Counted from the stretch's first letter, positions 1 through 5,052 are shown. The stretch: 5,716 bases of DNA from an uncultured Erysipelotrichaceae bacterium (GCA_902795725.1 CADBLY010000094.1:1-5716), one strand, 5' to 3'. Notes: a model not told the origin generated them from the letters alone. Translations and numbers: made by a program.

Positions 1-22
1 AAAAACTTTCACTTAATTTCAT
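1..22 (-). CDS. N-terminal fragment of a minus-strand gene running off the left edge
   Basis: An ATG at 22-20 (read on the minus strand) opens the peptide MKLSESF before the window ends. It is preceded five bases upstream by a strong SD, GGAGGT (complement of 28-33), and further upstream by a plausible promoter. These signals are the main support, since seven residues cannot identify a product. The start loosely recalls some prolyl-tRNA synthetases from low-GC bacteria, but that is memory of a few residues and is not offered as a name. The gene is divergent from the tRNA-Lys gene. Confidence 0.55.
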
Positions 23-42
23 GATTGACCTCCACTACTAAT

Positions 43-71
43 ATTTTATATTATTTTATATATTTTTACAA
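43..71 (-). promoter_or_regulatory. Putative promoter of the leftward partial gene
   Basis: Read on the minus strand, TTGTAA (complement of 66-71) is followed after 17 bases by TAAAAT (complement of 43-48). An alternative -10, TATAAA (complement of 45-50), would give a 15-bp spacer. The leader would be only about 15 bases long but would still contain the GGAGGT site. The -35 lies on the left outer arm of the inverted repeat at 67-103. In such AT-rich sequence a weak -10 can occur by chance, so confidence is moderate. Confidence 0.4.
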
Positions 72-103
72 TAGAATAAAAGAAATTTCTTTTATGTATT
101 GTA
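67..103. repeat. Long inverted repeat between divergent promoters, candidate operator
   Basis: Positions 76-95 form a perfect 20-bp palindrome (ATAAAAGAAATTTCTTTTAT). It is flanked by outer arms TACAATA (67-73) and TATTGTA (97-103), which are also exact reverse complements, with a GA/G interruption between. The outer arms supply the -35 elements of the two divergent promoters, so part of the symmetry is two like promoters back to back. The central palindrome is not explained by that and could be a protein-binding site. A T-run follows on the plus strand, but no plus-strand gene precedes it that would need a terminator. Confidence 0.6.
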
Positions 104-127
104 TTTTTTTTAATTTTATATTATAAT
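99..127 (+). promoter_or_regulatory. Promoter of tRNA-Lys
   Basis: TTGTAT (99-104) and a perfect TATAAT (122-127) are separated by exactly 17 bases. The spacer includes an eight-T run (104-111). Transcription would begin around 134, leaving about six leader bases before the mature tRNA 5' end at 140, as is common for tRNA genes. Confidence 0.75.
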
Positions 128-139
128 TATATCTGTGAT

Positions 140-215
140 GTCTTCTTAGCTCAGTTGGTAGAGCAACTGACTCTTAATCAGTGGGTCTAGGGTTCGAATC
201 CCTAAGAGGACACCA
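140..215 (+). tRNA. tRNA-Lys (anticodon CTT), CCA encoded
   Basis: The 76-base sequence folds as a full cloverleaf. The acceptor stem GTCTTCT pairs with AGAGGAC (205-211, one T-G pair). The D stem is GCTC/GAGC, the anticodon stem ACTGA/TCAGT encloses the loop CTCTTAA, and the T stem TAGGG/CCCTA encloses TTCGAAT. The anticodon CTT is at 173-175 and reads AAG lysine codons. The discriminator base is A, and the CCA tail is encoded at 213-215, as is usual in Bacillota. A promoter sits directly upstream. AAA-rich genomes normally also carry a TTT-anticodon lysine tRNA, which is not in this window. Confidence 0.97.
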
Positions 216-225
216 AATTAAATAT

Positions 226-248
226 AAAAGGTTAATCTTAACCTTTTT
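226..248 (+). terminator. Hairpin after tRNA-Lys, probable weak terminator
   Basis: AAAAGGTTAA (226-235) and TTAACCTTTT (238-247) are exact reverse complements around a TC centre, so a stem of about eight pairs with a six-base loop can form. A U-run of five (244-248) forms the 3' arm, which suits intrinsic termination after the tRNA, though the stem has only two G-C pairs and almost no free U tail. It lies ten bases past the tRNA end and ten bases before the SD of the next gene. It may be leaky and let the downstream gene be co-transcribed. Confidence 0.5.
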
Positions 249-269
249 AAATTACATAAAGGAGGGTTT

Positions 270-842
270 ATGGAAAACAAAACAAAAGAAATGGTTTCAA
301 TACTAAAAAGAAGTAATAAAACTTTAAACAATATTGTTAAAGAAAAAATGTGTGTAATTATTGACTTATCACATAATATGACACCATTTATTAAAAACAA
401 TACTTTAGAAAGAGAAACAAATTCACAAATAAGTTTTTATATAACCATGTATGGATTTTATGATTGTTTATTTGACACAACCAAAAGTATATATTACAAA
501 AAAGCCAAAGAACAAGCAATTGAAAACTTTAAATCATTACAAACACCATTAACTGTTTCATTAATAAATTACTTAGAGAATAATAGTATTGTAAACTCAG
601 AAACAGGCGAAGAAAAAGCAATACTTGAACATTTCGTTGATGCATACAATAAAGGTTATCTTTTAGCACCATATTGTAATATTAAAACAGTAATTCAAAC
701 ATTTAACAACCTAAACAAAAAATATTTTACGATATTAAATGAATTTGATCAAAGTACCAATGCAAATAGTGACAGTAAACAACTTAAAAAAATAGCCAAC
801 AATAGTTTCTATTATTTAGCACAAAAAAATCGTAACCAATAA
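270..842 (+). CDS. Hypothetical protein, 190 aa, unrecognised
   Basis: The gene starts at an ATG that follows a strong AAGGAGGG (259-266) with a short three-base gap, and it ends with TAA at 840-842. I do not recognise the family. The protein is Lys/Asn-rich and lacks a signal peptide or membrane span, so it is probably cytoplasmic and largely helical. Features visible are an early hydrophobic patch (CVIIDLSHNM, about residues 28-37), an aromatic cluster SFYITMYGFYDCLF (about 55-68) and a Ser/Asn-rich stretch (about 162-169) before a basic tail. No clear promoter is seen between the tRNA and this gene, so it may depend on read-through past the small hairpin at 226-248. It converges on trmR. 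Its last codons form one arm of the shared terminator. Base and codon use match the neighbours. It could be lineage-specific. Confidence 0.85.
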   Translation: MENKTKEMVSILKRSNKTLNNIVKEKMCVIIDLSHNMTPFIKNNTLERETNSQISFYITMYGFYDCLFDTTKSIYYKKAKEQAIENFKSLQTPLTVSLINYLENNSIVNSETGEEKAILEHFVDAYNKGYLLAPYCNIKTVIQTFNNLNKKYFTILNEFDQSTNANSDSKQLKKIANNSFYYLAQKNRNQ

Positions 843-855
843 CTACGATTTTTTT
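823..855. terminator. Bidirectional intrinsic terminator shared by convergent genes
   Basis: AAAAAAATCGTA (823-834) pairs perfectly with TACGATTTTTTT (844-855), giving a 12-bp stem with a nine-base loop (835-843). Each strand ends its stem in a run of seven U's, so the element can stop transcription in both directions. The plus-strand TAA (840-842) is in the loop, and the abutting minus-strand TAG (843-845) straddles the loop and stem. The terminator is therefore built inside the ends of both coding regions, with no intergenic DNA. Confidence 0.85.
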
Positions 856-1415
856 GATACACTAATTCCATCACCTAATTGATAAAACTCCGTATTAAAT
901 TCCTTATTCTCCTTTAAAAAAGATATATATTTTCTAATTTTTCTTATAAGTTGTTTTGTATTACGATTATTAGTTTTGCTATCATCTTCAACTAATCCAT
1001 GAAAACTTAAATTATCTGTTATAATAACACCATTATCATTAAGGTTCTTTGTAAATTTTAAAAAGAACTTAATATACTGACTTTTAGCTGCATCAATAAA
1101 TATTAAATCATATTTGCCATCTAAACTAATATCTAATGCATCAGCATTAATAATATTTATCTGCTTATTCAAATTAAAATCATCAATATTCTTTAAAGCA
1201 ACATTATACATATTAATATCTCTTTCAATTGTTGTTACTTTAATATCACTATCAACTGAAGCCATACAAATAGCAGAATATCCAATCGCACTACCTATTT
1301 CTAAAATATTCTTAATACCATGTTTATTAATATATTCACACATAAAAGTAATACCATCTTTTTGCATAATAGGAACATTATTTTTTTTAGCATATTCTTC
1401 TAATATTCGTACCAT
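843..1415 (-). CDS. trmR: SAM-dependent O-methyltransferase, TrmR/YrrM type (tRNA 5-hydroxyuridine methyltransferase)
   Basis: This 190-aa class I methyltransferase belongs to the COMT-like O-methyltransferase family 3. Visible are the SAM-binding motif LEIGSAIGYSA (residues 38-48), the ribose-binding acidic residue in TTIERD (E64), NADAL (90-94), and metal-site residues in FIDAAK (D108) and TDN (D134, N135). In Bacillus subtilis, YrrM/TrmR methylates 5-hydroxyuridine at tRNA position 34 to 5-methoxyuridine, and it sits after mltG just as here; the assignment rests on fold plus position. The ATG is preceded by GAGGG only three bases away and lies inside mltG, overlapping it by 16 bases, so translation is probably coupled. 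The protein lacks about 25 N-terminal residues relative to typical relatives. An in-frame TAA 18 bases upstream rules out a longer start. An A8 run near the start encodes the KKN stretch. The yrrN/yrrO-type genes that follow in Bacillus are absent. Confidence 0.85.
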   Translation of the reverse strand: MVRILEEYAKKNNVPIMQKDGITFMCEYINKHGIKNILEIGSAIGYSAICMASVDSDIKVTTIERDINMYNVALKNIDDFNLNKQINIINADALDISLDGKYDLIFIDAAKSQYIKFFLKFTKNLNDNGVIITDNLSFHGLVEDDSKTNNRNTKQLIRKIRKYISFLKENKEFNTEFYQLGDGISVSKKS

Positions 1416-2464
1416 AATCCCTCTTTTTTTAGTTTAGCAATAGTATTTTCATGTTCCTGATAAGTCTTAGAAAAATAAGTTTTCTTATTCTTATCAGCTA
1501 CAAAATAATAATATTCACCAGAACTAGGATTTACAGCCGCTTTTATTGATTCAATACTAGGATTACAAATTGGTCCAATAGGAAGTTGTCCTGCCATATT
1601 TATATTCCTTGTATTATAAGGATTTTCACTATTCAATTCTTGAACATATAAATCCCTTTCACTCATTTTTACTCTCGCACCATAATAAGTCGTAACATCA
1701 CTACCTAAATTCATATTAGCATTTAATCTATTATAGAAAACAGAAGCAATACCATTTCTATCATCACTATGAACACCTTCTAATTCAATAATAGAAGCAA
1801 GTGTAAGTAATTGATGTGGTTTATAATTACTAGTATCTATACTTCCCTTAACAGGTTTCAATTGTTTATCCATCTGATCAATCATTGTATTAAAAATATC
1901 TTCTACACTAACATCTTTATCATCAAATTGATAAGTATTAGGATATAAATATCCTTCTAAAGAATAATATAATTGATCATTTAATATACTTTCATCAATA
2001 AACCAATACTTTTCTATTAAACTATTTAAATAATCACTATCATTTAATTTATTTAAAATATCATCTTGAGTATTATTAGTATTATCAATAATCTCTTTAA
2101 TAATATCTGTCATATCATAACCTTCTTTAAAAGTTATAGATATTGTATTAGGATTAATACTTTTTCCTTGTAATGTTTTAGTTATTTTCTTAACATTCAT
2201 CTTATTATTTAAAATATAGACACCACTTTCAATATTAGAAACATGATGTATTTTAATATATAACTTATAAAAGAACTCCGATTTAATTAATTTTGCCTTC
2301 TTTAAATCACGTGCAATACTTAAAAAACTACTACCTTCACCAACATTAAATTCAATATCAGTATCATTACTTCCAACGCTTTTAATTCCATTATTATAGC
2401 TTATAAAAGCTACTCCAAATAGAATAATTAATAAAATTAAACTAATTAATAAAACTTTTTTCAT
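1400..2464 (-). CDS. mltG: Endolytic murein transglycosylase MltG (YceG-like)
   Basis: This 354-aa enzyme cleaves nascent peptidoglycan strands at the membrane and is thought to release or terminate growing glycans. A short cytoplasmic Met-Lys-Lys start leads into one membrane segment (residues about 4-22), and the rest is extracellular. A LysM-like N-terminal region is followed by the family signatures EGYLYPNTY (170-178), LASIIELEG with presumed catalytic Glu227 (aligned with E. coli E218), SVFYNRL (241-247), and YNTRNINMAGQLPIGPI (283-299). Length is close to the 340 aa of the E. coli protein. Where many homologues have SDPTVIYG, this one has SDVTTYYG (255-262), a mild deviation. It is the fourth gene of the ireB operon. 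It has no recognisable SD upstream of its ATG. A hairpin ends six bases before the start, so initiation may rely on ribosomes finishing yrzB. The stop codon overlaps the trmR start. Confidence 0.95.
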   Translation of the reverse strand: MKKVLLISLILLIILFGVAFISYNNGIKSVGSNDTDIEFNVGEGSSFLSIARDLKKAKLIKSEFFYKLYIKIHHVSNIESGVYILNNKMNVKKITKTLQGKSINPNTISITFKEGYDMTDIIKEIIDNTNNTQDDILNKLNDSDYLNSLIEKYWFIDESILNDQLYYSLEGYLYPNTYQFDDKDVSVEDIFNTMIDQMDKQLKPVKGSIDTSNYKPHQLLTLASIIELEGVHSDDRNGIASVFYNRLNANMNLGSDVTTYYGARVKMSERDLYVQELNSENPYNTRNINMAGQLPIGPICNPSIESIKAAVNPSSGEYYYFVADKNKKTYFSKTYQEHENTIAKLKKEGLWYEY

Positions 2465-2470
2465 ATAAGA

Positions 2471-2490
2471 AAAGAGTATAATTACTCTTT
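2471..2490 (-). promoter_or_regulatory. Stem-loop at the yrzB-mltG junction
   Basis: On the minus strand, AAAGAGTA (complement of 2483-2490) pairs with TACTCTTT (complement of 2471-2478) around a four-base loop, giving eight pairs. It is followed by T-rich sequence (TCTTAT) and then the mltG ATG at 2464. The yrzB stop codon (2482-2484) lies inside it. The structure resembles a weak intrinsic terminator or a translational gate for mltG. Its role is inferred. Confidence 0.4.
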
Positions 2491-2769
2491 AGATTCTCCA
2501 GAATTAGCTTCGTTTTGTAATTCTTCTAATATTGTTTCAATAATCTTCCATTCCTTATCAGTTTCAATTGGTAATAATTTTGTCTCCTCATCATCAGGAT
2601 TATAGATAGATGCAAAAACTCTTACATTTCCTTCTTCATCTAAACTATTATCAGTATATACAATATAGTTTTTCTTTGTTTCATCTGATTCAAATGTAAA
2701 TAAAACTTCACATTCCACTTCTTTTCCTTCATCACTAATTACTTTAAATGTCATAATTTCATTATCCAT
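2482..2769 (-). CDS. yrzB: DUF1292 family protein YrzB
   Basis: This 95-aa acidic cytoplasmic protein has the DUF1292 layout. Short beta-strand segments (TFKVISDEGKEVECEVLFTFES, with the hydrophobic positions alternating, residues 7-28) lead to YIVYTD (35-40), then an Asp/Glu-rich turn, VRVFASIYNPDDEE (49-62) and the closing LLPIETDKEWKIIE (65-78). The C-terminal helix and tail are also acidic. No biochemical function is established for the family, but the gene is almost always between ruvX and mltG in Bacillota, as here. The AAGGAGG SD of yrzB is made from the last codons of ruvX (Lys-Gly-Gly), and the start is two bases beyond the ruvX stop, so the two are likely translated together. The symbol rests on family plus conserved position. 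Confidence 0.9.
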   Translation of the reverse strand: MDNEIMTFKVISDEGKEVECEVLFTFESDETKKNYIVYTDNSLDEEGNVRVFASIYNPDDEETKLLPIETDKEWKIIETILEELQNEANSGESKE

Positions 2770-2771
2770 AT

Positions 2772-3200
2772 TTATATTCCTCCTTTTTTTTCTTTATCTA
2801 AATATGTCTGTAAAATAATATTAGCAGCTAAAGAATCAATTCTTTGCTTTCTTTTTTTTCGTGATAAATCTGCTTCTAACATATAATGGGTTGCTTCAAC
2901 AGTAGTAAGTCTTTCATCTTGCAATACCACATCAACATTAAACCAAGTCTCTAACCTTTTCTTAAAATCCAATGTAGCTTGCGCACGAAATCCTATACTA
3001 TTATTCATATTTTTAGGTAATCCTAAAACCATTTTCTCAATACCATACTCAGAAATAATATTCTCCAAAGGTTTGAACAAACTATCATAATCTTCACTTT
3101 CAAATCTTAAGATAGTTAAACTACTCGCAATTGTAAGCGTTTCATCACTAATTGCTAATCCTAAAGTTTTAGTACCTAAATCCAATCCTAAATAACGCAT
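2772..3200 (-). CDS. ruvX: RuvX/YqgF family Holliday-junction resolvase-like nuclease
   Basis: This 142-aa protein has the RNase H-like fold of the YqgF family, of usual length. The E. coli member is needed for maturation of the 16S rRNA 5' end, and other members cleave branched DNA. Visible signatures are GLDLGTKTLGLAISD (5-19) with catalytic Asp7, MVLGLPKNMN (57-66) with the Gly-Leu-Pro turn, DERLTTVEA (95-103) with acidic Glu96, a Lys/Arg-rich patch (114-120), and IDSLAANIIL (121-130) with Asp122. The acidic triad is thus complete. Its ATG overlaps the ireB stop by one base (TAATG). The sequence just upstream lacks an SD, so translation probably reinitiates after ireB. It is followed two bases later by yrzB. 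Confidence 0.95.
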   Translation of the reverse strand: MRYLGLDLGTKTLGLAISDETLTIASSLTILRFESEDYDSLFKPLENIISEYGIEKMVLGLPKNMNNSIGFRAQATLDFKKRLETWFNVDVVLQDERLTTVEATHYMLEADLSRKKRKQRIDSLAANIILQTYLDKEKKGGI

Positions 3201-3442
3201 TATTTACTAAGATATTTTTTAACCAATACCTCTAATATTTCCGTTCTTTCAAACTTAGTTAACTTATTTCTAGCTTCCTTATGACTAGAAATATATCCAG
3301 GATCACCACTCATCAAATAACCAACTATTTGATTAATAGCATTATATCCTCTTTCATTTAAAATTGAAGCCACTTCTCTTATTGTTTCAGCAATTAATTC
3401 TTCCTGAAAATCAGTTGAATTATATACTTTTGTTTGATCCAT
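3200..3442 (-). CDS. ireB: IreB family regulatory phosphoprotein (UPF0297, YrzL)
   Basis: This 80-aa protein matches UPF0297. The diagnostic core is ERGYNAINQIVGYLMSGDPG (residues 30-49) followed by ISSHKEARN (51-59) and a charged C-terminal helix. In Enterococcus faecalis, IreB is phosphorylated on N-terminal threonines by the PASTA kinase IreK and restrains intrinsic cephalosporin resistance. Here Thr4 is in the expected N-terminal position (MDQTKVY), while position 7 is Tyr. I chose the ATG at 3442, nine bases after AGAGGA. An in-frame GTG at 3472 would add ten residues but has no SD and lies at or upstream of the predicted transcription start. It is the first gene of the operon, followed by ruvX with a one-base overlap. 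Grouping with ftsW and mltG fits a cell-wall role, which is inference here. Confidence 0.93.
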   Translation of the reverse strand: MDQTKVYNSTDFQEELIAETIREVASILNERGYNAINQIVGYLMSGDPGYISSHKEARNKLTKFERTEILEVLVKKYLSK

Positions 3443-3474
3443 AATTTCACGTCCTCTCTTATGAATACACACCT

Positions 3475-3503
3475 ATTGTAACACATTATAATTGTTTTGT
3501 AAA
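3475..3503 (-). promoter_or_regulatory. Promoter of the ireB-ruvX-yrzB-mltG-trmR operon
   Basis: On the minus strand, TTTACA (complement of 3498-3503) and TACAAT (complement of 3475-3480) are 17 bases apart. The -10 is preceded by TGT, an extended -10 feature. Transcription would start near 3468, giving a leader of about 26 bases that contains the AGAGGA site. A competing TATAAT at the complement of 3485-3490 has no matching -35. No clear terminator separates ftsW from this promoter, so read-through from ftsW is also possible. Confidence 0.65.
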
Positions 3504-3535
3504 TGAAATTCTAGTTTATTTTTACTAAACAATTA

Positions 3536-4672
3536 TTATTTATCCACGCTTTCAATATGAACCCTTTGAACAATCATCAAAGAAATTATTAAAGAAAGTG
3601 TGAAACTACCACCATAAGATAAAAATGGAAGTGGAACTCCAGTTAATGGAATAAGTCCAAATAATCCACCTAAATTAATAAAAATATGCATAAAAATATA
3701 GGTTGCCACACCAAGTGCGATATACCTTCCCTTTAATGTACTAGAGAGTCTAGCGATTCTAAGTATTCTATATAATAATATAATATAAACTATAAAAATG
3801 ATTGTCACACCAACAAGACCATTTTCTTCAGCAATAATAGCAAATACCATATCAGTATGTGGTTCTGGTATATAAGAATATTTTTGGCTACTTTTCCCAA
3901 TTCCTACACCCAATAAGCCCCCTTTATTAATAGCAATATAAGCATTACAAATCTGATATCCACTTGTAGCATAGTTTTTGCACGGATCATGATAATCAAA
4001 ACGCGCTAACTGAGCCCTACTTAAAATATATCCTTGAATACTATACATAATAAATATTCCTAAAACACCTATAATACTTACAACAACAATAGTCTTTATT
4101 TTATCTTTAAATAAAATAGGGCTAAAAATAAACAAAACAACAAATATAGTTAACAAAATTACAGCAGTTCCTAAATCCTTTTGTAAAAAAACAACTGCTG
4201 GTAGTAGTACTCCTACTATAATAATCGTCCATATTCGATCCCCATGTTTTGTTTTAACATTTTGTAAAGAATCACTAAACTTATCAAACAAAAAAGCAAG
4301 ACATACAATAACTACCGGTTTAGCAATTTCACTAGGTTGCAAGTTAAAAAAACCAAGTGGTATCCAGTTATTCGCTCCCCTTGTACTACTACCATTTAAA
4401 ACTAACCAAATATTTAATGCTAACACTACAATAAAAAGAAGTGGTAAAAACTTTGGATACTTTTTAAAAGGCGTATTTAAAACAATCAATCCACCAATAA
4501 AACCAACAAAAAGAATTATAAAATGACGAAAGAAATAATAAAACATTGATCCATTAATATGAGTTACAGCTTCACGACTAGATGCCGTAACCAAATTAAA
4601 TAAACCGTATAAACTAAATACAATCGTCAAAAATAATAAAAATTTATCACAATTTTTTAATGCTCTTTTCAT
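3536..4672 (-). CDS. ftsW: SEDS peptidoglycan glycosyltransferase, FtsW type
   Basis: This 378-aa polytopic membrane protein of the SEDS family polymerises lipid II into glycan strands together with a class B penicillin-binding protein. About ten hydrophobic segments are visible (for example 11-31, 47-65, 75-92, 148-187, 193-211, 286-302, 345-369). Signatures in order are LGFFNLQPSEIAK (106-118), QKDLGTA (164-170) with presumed catalytic Asp166, GGLLGVGIGKSSQKYSYIPE (251-270) followed by PHTDMVFAIIAEENGLVG (271-288), and NLGGLFGLIPLTGVPLPFLS (333-352) followed by YGGS. YSYIPEPHTD resembles FtsW more than RodA, but in small genomes one SEDS protein can be hard to assign. The usual Pro before the catalytic Asp is Lys here. 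The extracellular loop holds two cysteines (C231, C242). The ATG follows TAGGAGA by five bases. It has its own promoter and is divergent from the small YjcZ-like gene. Confidence 0.93.
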   Translation of the reverse strand: MKRALKNCDKFLLFLTIVFSLYGLFNLVTASSREAVTHINGSMFYYFFRHFIILFVGFIGGLIVLNTPFKKYPKFLPLLFIVVLALNIWLVLNGSSTRGANNWIPLGFFNLQPSEIAKPVVIVCLAFLFDKFSDSLQNVKTKHGDRIWTIIIVGVLLPAVVFLQKDLGTAVILLTIFVVLFIFSPILFKDKIKTIVVVSIIGVLGIFIMYSIQGYILSRAQLARFDYHDPCKNYATSGYQICNAYIAINKGGLLGVGIGKSSQKYSYIPEPHTDMVFAIIAEENGLVGVTIIFIVYIILLYRILRIARLSSTLKGRYIALGVATYIFMHIFINLGGLFGLIPLTGVPLPFLSYGGSFTLSLIISLMIVQRVHIESVDK

Positions 4673-4690
4673 ATGCTTCTCCTACATTAA

Positions 4691-4719
4691 ATTATAACAT
4701 GTATCTATTTTTTTTACAA
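4691..4719 (-). promoter_or_regulatory. Promoter of ftsW
   Basis: On the minus strand, TTGTAA (complement of 4714-4719) is followed after exactly 17 bases by a perfect TATAAT (complement of 4691-4696) preceded by TGT, an extended -10. The spacer begins with an A-run. Predicted transcription starts near 4684, just ahead of the SD AGGAGA (complement of 4678-4683), so the leader is only about a dozen bases long. Confidence 0.75.
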
Positions 4720-4734
4720 TATAGGTTTTTAACA

Positions 4735-4763
4735 TTCACAATATATTATCTGTTTAATAAAAT
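4735..4763 (+). promoter_or_regulatory. Putative promoter of the small Gly/Tyr-rich gene
   Basis: TTCACA (4735-4740) and TAAAAT (4758-4763) are 17 bases apart, giving a start near 4770 just ahead of the SD. The match is modest. I see no clear sporulation-type promoter. It is back to back with the ftsW promoter, their -35 boxes being about 15 bases apart. Confidence 0.4.
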
Positions 4764-4789
4764 ATATTGAAATAGTAAGGAGGGTTTAT

Positions 4790-4966
4790 ATGTATTATTA
4801 TGGCGGATACCAAGGATATGGTAGCGGATGCTGTAATCAAGGCGGTGGCTATGGTTATGGCGGTGTAGGATACGGTGCTGCTATCGTTTTAGTTTTATTT
4901 ATCCTACTTGTAATAATTATTGGTGCAGGCTCATGGGGCCGCGGTGGTCGTGGATTTAACGACTAA
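4790..4966 (+). CDS. Small Gly/Tyr-rich single-span membrane protein, YjcZ-like
   Basis: This 58-aa gene starts at an ATG five bases after AAGGAGGG (4777-4784), ends with TAA at 4964-4966, and is followed at once by a terminator. The peptide has a Gly/Tyr-rich head with a Cys-Cys pair (C14, C15) and repeated GYG units. Next comes one strongly hydrophobic segment (AAIVLVLFILLVIIIGAG, residues 30-47), then a Gly/Arg tail (WGRGGRGFND). This head-plus-span plan matches the tiny transmembrane YjcZ/SscA-like proteins of Bacillota, some of which act in the spore coat. The Arg/Gly tail after the span is not typical as I recall, so the family is likely but not certain. The Gly-coded part is much more G+C-rich than its surroundings because of GGN codons. 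Function here is unknown. Confidence 0.88.
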   Translation: MYYYGGYQGYGSGCCNQGGGYGYGGVGYGAAIVLVLFILLVIIIGAGSWGRGGRGFND

Positions 4967-4968
4967 AA

Positions 4969-5000
4969 AAAACAACTACTCATAATGGGTAGTTGTTTTA
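4969..5000. terminator. Intrinsic terminator after the YjcZ-like gene
   Basis: AAAACAACTACTC (4969-4981) pairs with GGGTAGTTGTTTT (4987-4999) around the loop ATAAT, giving 13 pairs with one G-U. The plus strand continues TTTTATATATTT. The left flank is an A8 run (4965-4972), so the hairpin could also stop transcripts on the minus strand. It starts three bases after the stop codon. Confidence 0.88.
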
Positions 5001-5022
5001 TATATTTAATGATATATATACC

Positions 5023-5051
5023 TTGAAAAAGTTATATATATATAATATAAT
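5023..5051 (+). promoter_or_regulatory. Promoter with a (TA)6 repeat in its spacer
   Basis: TTGAAA (5023-5028) and a perfect TATAAT (5046-5051) are separated by 17 bases, so this is one of the best promoters in the window. The spacer contains TATATATATATA (5033-5044), six TA units. Gain or loss of a unit would change the spacing to 19 or 15 bases and so should alter strength sharply. The leader from about 5058 holds a direct repeat and the SD. Confidence 0.75.
5033..5044. repeat. (TA)6 dinucleotide repeat
   Basis: Six uninterrupted TA units fill most of the gap between the -35 and -10 boxes of the last gene. The length is modest, and TA runs are common in DNA this AT-rich, so its position is what makes it notable. 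Confidence 0.8.
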
Positions 5052-5052
5052 A

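Noticed and set aside
67..111. Inverted repeat followed by eight T's, read as a plus-strand terminator
   Set aside because: The flanking genes diverge from this region, so no plus-strand transcript is expected to end here. The T-run is inside the tRNA promoter spacer.
218..400. 60-codon minus-strand frame opposite the start of the 190-aa gene
   Set aside because: It overlaps a well-started plus-strand gene, has no SD and a composition typical of antisense frames.
140..842. tRNA-Lys as an attachment site of an integrated element
   Set aside because: No integrase gene and no second copy of the tRNA 3' end were seen in the window.
1114..1437. 107-codon open frame on the plus strand opposite trmR
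   Set aside because: It is antisense to a methyltransferase with complete motifs, has no SD, and its Ile/Leu-rich content is what the complement of a Lys/Asp/Asn-rich gene gives.
3511..3535. Possible terminator after ftsW
   Set aside because: Only about five A-T-rich pairs (GTTTA/TAAAC) can form and no U-run follows on the minus strand.
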